Source: Garcia nutans (Eukaryota > Streptophyta > Magnoliopsida > Malpighiales > Euphorbiaceae). From it: DNA of 64,000 bases. A program made the translations under genes and the position numbers. Below are positions 58,770 through 64,000 of this stretch, piece after piece; position 1 is the stretch's first letter, and each line of letters opens with the position of its first letter. A model generated the notes under the pieces. The model was not told where the DNA came from and searched no databases. It worked only from the letters and a program-made list of their open reading frames with translations. Where the stretch lies: positions 6,262,001 through 6,326,000 of the forward strand of contig CANTUV010000051.1 in NCBI GenBank assembly GCA_947685225.1. The letters are read 5' to 3'.

Positions 58770-61750
58770 AATGACAGAAGAAGCAAACTTTCCTTTTGTA
58801 GAAATACAAATTACAAGAAACTTTTTGGAGACAAAAAGCTCACATTAAATGGCTTACAGAGGGAGATTCTAACTCCAAGTTTTTTCATCAATATGTAAAG
58901 ATATCCAGGAAATTGCTGTGGATATCAATAATAAAAAATTCAGAAGGAAAATGGATAACTGATTAAGCAGAGATAAGCAACGAAGCTGTATTATTTTTTC
59001 AGAAGCTATTTGGTGATGAAAACCATGGATCTTTTGAATCTCTCATTGAGTTAATTCCCATGGTAATCACAGAAGCTCATAACGCAACTTTAGAGCGAAT
59101 CCCAGACGACAAGGAAATTAAAGAAGCTGTTTGGCAACTTGATCCTAATAGTGCCCCTGGTCCGAATGGTTTCGATGGAACATTCTTTAGGCAATGCTGG
59201 GATATCATTGCTTGGGATGTTTGCAGCGCAATCAAGGAATTTTTCCTTGGTCTGCCAATTCCACAGTCGCTTAGTGCAGCTTAGATTGTTCTCTTGCCAA
59301 AGGTTCAACATCCATCGGACTTCAGCCAATTTCGCCCCATTTGTTTGGCTATATTCGTTAGCAAGGTATGTACCCGAATAATTGCTAATAGAATGGCTCC
59401 ATTACTTACTCTTATAATCTCCCAAGAACAGACATGTTTCTTAAAGGGGCGTTCAATTCATGAGCAAATTCTATTAGCAAATGAGCTGGTTCATGATATG
59501 GACAAGAAGACTAGGGGACATAACTTAGCAATCAAACTTGACATGGCTAAGGCCTTTGACAGAGTCTCATGGTGCTTCCCTGAGTCGGTTCTTCTTAAAT
59601 TCGGGTTTTCAAGTAAGATTGTCAATCTGATAATGTCTAATCTCAAAGCTACAAGATTATCGGTTATGGTGAATGGAGTCAGCTGTGGGTTTTTCAATCC
59701 TAAGCGTGGTGTCAAGCAAGGAGACCCTCTCTCTCCGTATTTGTTCATTATAACGACGGAATGTTTCTCAAGAGGGCTAAACAAACTTATTGGGGAGGGA
59801 AAAATAACTCCATACAAGACTGCTAGAGGATGTGAGGTGATGTCTCATCTTGCTTTCGCTGACGATCTGCTCATATTTTTGAATGGTAATGTTAAAAGCG
59901 CTAAGCAATTCAGAGCCTTTCTCACAGCATATCAACAAGGATCCGGTCAAGCCATCAACTTTGGGAAGTGTTCTTTCTATTGTTCGAAAAAAGCTAGCCA
60001 TGGTTTTATAGACAAGATAGCTCAGATTCTTGACATCAAGTGGCATTCACTTCCCTTCATGTACTTAGGGGCTCCTATATATCAAGGGATCAACCATTCC
60101 ACTTACTGTCAATATCTTTTACAAAAAGTGGATACAAAACTTCATGGTTGGATGAAAAAGTTACTGTCAACTGGTGGCCGTCTTCTACTCATTAAACATG
60201 TCTTAAGTTCAATTCCAATTCATACTTTAGGGGCTATGCAACTGCCGAAACAAATTATTGATGCTTTGGAACAAAAATTTGTTTCTTTTTTCTAGCATTC
60301 AGGTGTTGAACAGCGTTATCATTGGGCCAGGTTTGAAAAATTCTGCTACCCCACTTCTGAAGGTGGTATGGGAGTCCAATAGCTTGTATCTTTGCAAAAA
60401 GCCTACTCAATAAACTTTAGTTGAACTATCAAAAGGCAAATACTCCTTGGGCAAGGATTATGAGAAAAAAATATGGTAGATCTAGTCATATGAAAATTCT
60501 GCAAACTGACTCTCCTACATGGAAGAGAATTTGCAAGATCTCGACCACTGCTTCTTCTCTTTTTACGCAGCAAGAGAATAGCGATTGGGTTAGTAACAAG
60601 ACAAACTCCAAGTCCTTTGTCTTGGCAGAAATTTATGATGCTGTGAGAGAAAGGAAAAACGAGCTTCTATCGTACAGGATGACTTGGAATTCATTAATTC
60701 CCATCAAGTATTCAATACTTGTGTGGAGATTATGGCACAATGCCCTACCATTGCCGGAAAGACTTCAAATGATGGGGATTCAAATGGCTACCTGCTGTCC
60801 ATTTTGCTTATCTGCTGCAGCTACTACATCTCACATGTTCTACTTCTGTGCTGAAACCATGAAAATCTGGCAGTTTTTCAAACAATCTTTGCAATACAAT
60901 GCCTCGGTCCAGCGCACAATTAAACAAGAATTCATGTTGTGGTGGTCCCAATTATCTCCTAACTCGCTGGCGGGCAAAGTCAAGGCCTTCATTCCTCAGG
61001 TAATTCTCTATCACATATGGCTAGCCTTTTGTAAAATTACATGGAGTGGCGAGGAGGTATATAGTCCAAGCATTATCAGGTCCATCCTCACCTTGATTTT
61101 TAATTGGGGAGTAGCTCATTCCTCTGCCAAATTTGTAAAATCCATGGCTTTATTTCAAGAATTCTTGCCAGAACAATTTGGCAAAAGGTGCAAATTAAAG
61201 CCAACTCTCGTATATTGGCGTAAACCAGTTTCACCAAGATTCAAGCTTAATGTCGACGCTTCGATGACTGTGAATATGGCAACCGGTGGAGCTATTGTCA
61301 GGAATTGCAATGGATGCTTTATAGCAGGCCTCAGTTTTTTCTTATGGGCTTCTAATCCCAACCAAGCTGAATTGAAAGCTGCTTTTGAAGGAATCCAATG
61401 GTGTATTCAGAAACATTACTTGCCGCTGGAAATAGAGACTAACTCTGCATGGGTTCATCATCAAATCACATCCTCCCGGATTTCTACATCAACAACAATG
61501 GCCAGCCACATTAAATGCTTCATTGACAGTTCAAATTCGGCTATACTATATACATTCAGGGAGGGTAATCAAGCCGCAAATTTTCTTGCCATAGACTGTA
61601 GAATGAGTATGATGTTTGCTGTCTATTTGTCTTTTAATTCTTTGTCAAATTTTCTTAAGTGCATTGTAAAGTCGGATAATATGGGTTCTCCATATATCCG
61701 TTACAAATAGTTTATCTATAAAAATTACTGCTTCTTGAAAAAAAAAAAAA
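58770..61750 (+). mobile_element. 5'-truncated L1-type LINE
   Basis: Begins just upstream of RT, with endonuclease and ORF1 missing, as usual for incomplete reverse transcription. Runs through RT, zinc-binding region and RNase H, and ends in a poly(A) at 61737-61750. No clear short target duplication; instead both sides carry the same MITE arm. Confidence 0.88.
58806..61710 (+). pseudogene. LINE ORF2 remnant: RT, zinc-binding, RNase H
   Basis: In order: FWRQKAHIKWLTEGDSNSKF; RT with DPNSAPGPNGFDGTFFRQCW, IKLDMAKAFDRVSW, VKQGDPLSPYLF and LAFADDLL; zinc-binding region TCCPFCLSAAATTSHMFYFC..W; RNase H with LNVDASMTVNMATGGAIVRN, AELKAAFEGIQW and FREGNQAANFLA. Lesions: TAA 58964-58966, TAG 59282-59284, TAG 60293-60295, a TAG near 60379 and a one-base frameshift near 60418. 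From 60421 to the stop at 61710 the frame is open (429 codons). Confidence 0.9.
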
Positions 61751-61803
61751 GATAGATAGACATATAGAAATAGCTACCAAAAAATAACATAGTCAAGAGT
61801 ATA

Positions 61804-61893
61804 TAAAAAAAATATTTTAATAAATATTAAAAGTCATTTATGTAAATCAAAATTAAGTCAATAAAAAATGTTTAAATATTAATTTGCAAACAA
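61804..61893. repeat. Second copy of the MITE right arm
   Basis: Matches 58676-58765 over about 90 bp (TTTAATAAATATTAAAA.., GTAAATCAAAATTAAGTCAA, ..TTAATTTGCAAACAA) in the same orientation with a few changes. It is followed by AAATAATCATTATTATTATT, again TAA/ATT-rich. Confidence 0.85.
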
Positions 61894-63118
61894 ATAATCA
61901 TTATTATTATTTATACTTAATCAATAAAATAAACTACAAATATTTAGAAATTAAAATAATAATTTAATAAATTTATACACATGCAAAATGTAATAATCTG
62001 CTGGTAAAAAAATGTAATATTCTAATAATGTTATAAAATATAGATTATGTATATTTTAATTGCTCATTTAATATTAAATAATAACTAAATTTAGCATGTA
62101 TGTTAGAATATAAAATAATAGATATTTACTAACTTATTAAAAAAAATTAAAAATCGATATAATTGTTAAACTCAATTTTTAAGTCTCCTTTTAAAAAAAT
62201 CTTTACGCATAGACATTATAAACCTAGACAAATAAAGAATGTCTTTTCTTTCTCACACATATAAATGAAGTCGATATCTAAATTAAATTCAGACATAATA
62301 ATTAATTAAAATATAATTATAAAATATAAGTTCCAACTTTAGATCTACTGGAGTTGATTTATTGTTCCTAACATAAGAGAATAACGGAATTATGAATGCG
62401 TATGTCTTATTTTTCTCTTTTACAATTTTTAATAGACTTTGTTTTATTTAGAATAAAAATAATAAAATAATAATTTTAATTAAAGACAATATTAATTAAT
62501 AAAATGAAGAATAAGAAGGTCATTTTTTATTAAAAATAAAAAATAAATTCTATTGAAATGCACATAAATTTAATATATCGTTTAGAAATAAAAAAATTAA
62601 AATTAAAAAAAAGCATAAAAAAGACATGTCATATTGAACATGATAGATGGATTTATAATGAGAGATTGATCTTCTGAATGAATGTGGCATATTGATGTTG
62701 TGAAATGAATATGAATATTAGGAAATTGTAGCCTCATATACAAGTACCTATATTAATTAGAATTAGAATTTCTATTTCTATTATAATTTAGATTTTGTTT
62801 GATTAGAATATAAAAGATAGTAAAATAGTAATTTTTTTAAATTTTATTTATTTTTGAATTTAAATTTTATGTGGTTAGGATTTTTTAATTAAAATGGTAG
62901 TAAATCCATCATATTATTGAAAATATAAAAAAATCCATCATATTCATGGAAAATTTAAAAGTTCTACACACACATATATATATAGGCACTTCCAAATCAC
63001 AATTAGCAATGAAGGAAATTAACCTTTTGTGATTAAAAATATACAATGTTATTATATATTCATTAATGAACTTTGAAGGTAAGAAATTGCTTGTCTTTAA
63101 TTTCACTCTGTATTTGAT

Positions 63119-63149
<31 letters not shown>

Positions 63150-64000
63150 AAATGTATATATATATATATGTCAACTAACTTGTTAGTCTTTTTTTCCCTA
63201 CTTTTCACGAGTGGATGAGCAGATCACACATGTCATTGTACATTGCTTAGGAGTCACTGTCCATATACATATACATATATATATATATGTATATATATAT
63301 TTATCGATATATAGATGGAAATGGAAATGGTGGGCCAAGTATTCCAAGTGTACTTGCATAGAAGCAAGTGAGCATCCAAAGTAACTTTTTCTTGCTTAGT
63401 TTAACTAAGGATAGAAAGTGAGATTTTTTGCTTCATTAATTGGCAGTTAGGTGTCACTAATCTCTCTTTCTCCTTTTTATTTATTTATTCATATGGTGTC
63501 ACTAATGTCCATGATTAATTATATATGTTTCTTCTTGTCTTCAATCAAAAGGGTTGATTTGAATGGGCAGTCTACATATATTGAGTCATTAAGTGGCCAT
63601 TTTTTTTTTATCCAATTGCATAAATCGTTTGTTGGTTTTTAGTTGAATTCATCGATAAATGAGTAGACTCATGAATCCAATATAATTAAAATATTTATTA
63701 TATAAAGATAGTATTTTAAAAAAAGATATAGTATTTTAAAAAAAGATTTTGGATAAAACTTAGATGTCCCATCTAAAAGTTTGATTTTAATCAAAAAATT
63801 AAATACTATATCCATTAGGATAAGTAAATAGTTTTTAGTTTAACTATCAACTATCAACAAAAAAAAAAAAGATATGTATCTTTTTTATCTGTTTAATTTT
63901 TCCTCCTCTTATTCTCTCCTTTTTCTCTACACTGTTTTTGTGAGGGTTAAGATATTTTTCTGTGAAGAGAGTTAATTTTTACACTATAGAAAATAAAAAT
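61894..64000. other. AT-rich DNA with TA microsatellites
   Basis: No gene seen. TA runs at about 63119-63145, 63155-63168 and 63245-63302, and a direct repeat of GATATAGTATTTTAAAAAAA type near 63707-63746. Confidence 0.5.

Overview
The window is nuclear DNA of a dicotyledonous plant. It is AT-rich, has spliced genes with GT..AG introns and a nuclear tRNA, and carries full-length plant LTR retrotransposons and L1-type LINEs. Two plant gene families are recognisable: an EFM-type GARP transcription factor and a CRR21-type PPR protein. The species cannot be named from sequence alone. Most of the recognisable content is mobile DNA. There is one ordinary multi-exon gene, one tRNA gene and one clear pseudogene of a host gene.

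Layout. 1-4392: a Ty1/copia element (Tnt1/Tork type, minus strand) cut by the window edge; its LTR has a tandem-repeat U3. 5799-5885: possible last exon of an unknown gene. 7525-9891: EFM-like GARP regulator (minus), four exons, with a C-terminal tail broken by an in-frame stop and a frameshift. 10910-16330: a young copia element (11190-16213, minus) sitting inside a decayed RNase H fragment. 17126-17262: a foldback MITE. 19684-20876: orphan exon-like fragments, including a WD40 exon. 21430-21500: a tRNA-derived SINE head. 21.5-31.2 kb: a long AT-rich stretch in which I see no gene. 31259-31330: tRNA-Gly(UCC), whose 3' end is tandemly duplicated. 31482-33393: a CRR21-like PPR pseudogene. 34981-44757: an old Tat-lineage Ty3/gypsy element (minus) with two RNase H domains, an antisense intron-containing gene and a 54-bp minisatellite. 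46287-57672: a full-length L1-type LINE (minus) split by a very young chromovirus (47140-53140, plus). 58581-61893: a hairpin MITE, a 5'-truncated LINE (plus) and a second copy of one MITE arm. 61.9-64 kb: AT-rich DNA with TA microsatellites.

Relationships. The insertions give a relative history. The LINE at 46.3-57.7 kb is older than the chromovirus inside it: removing the virus-like insert and one copy of a 4-bp duplication restores the LINE reading frame at the junction. The copia at 11.2-16.2 kb likewise splits an older RNase H fragment. By eye the two LTRs differ at about 4 of 654 positions in the chromovirus, 3 of 195 in the second copia, and about 55-60 of 387 in the Tat element. The three younger elements each have a nearly open polyprotein frame with a single stop codon.

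Most noteworthy are the antisense spliced gene and dimer-structured minisatellite of the Tat element, the disrupted EFM tail, and the CRR21 pseudogene, which raises a testable question about chloroplast ndhD editing. All alignments were done by eye.
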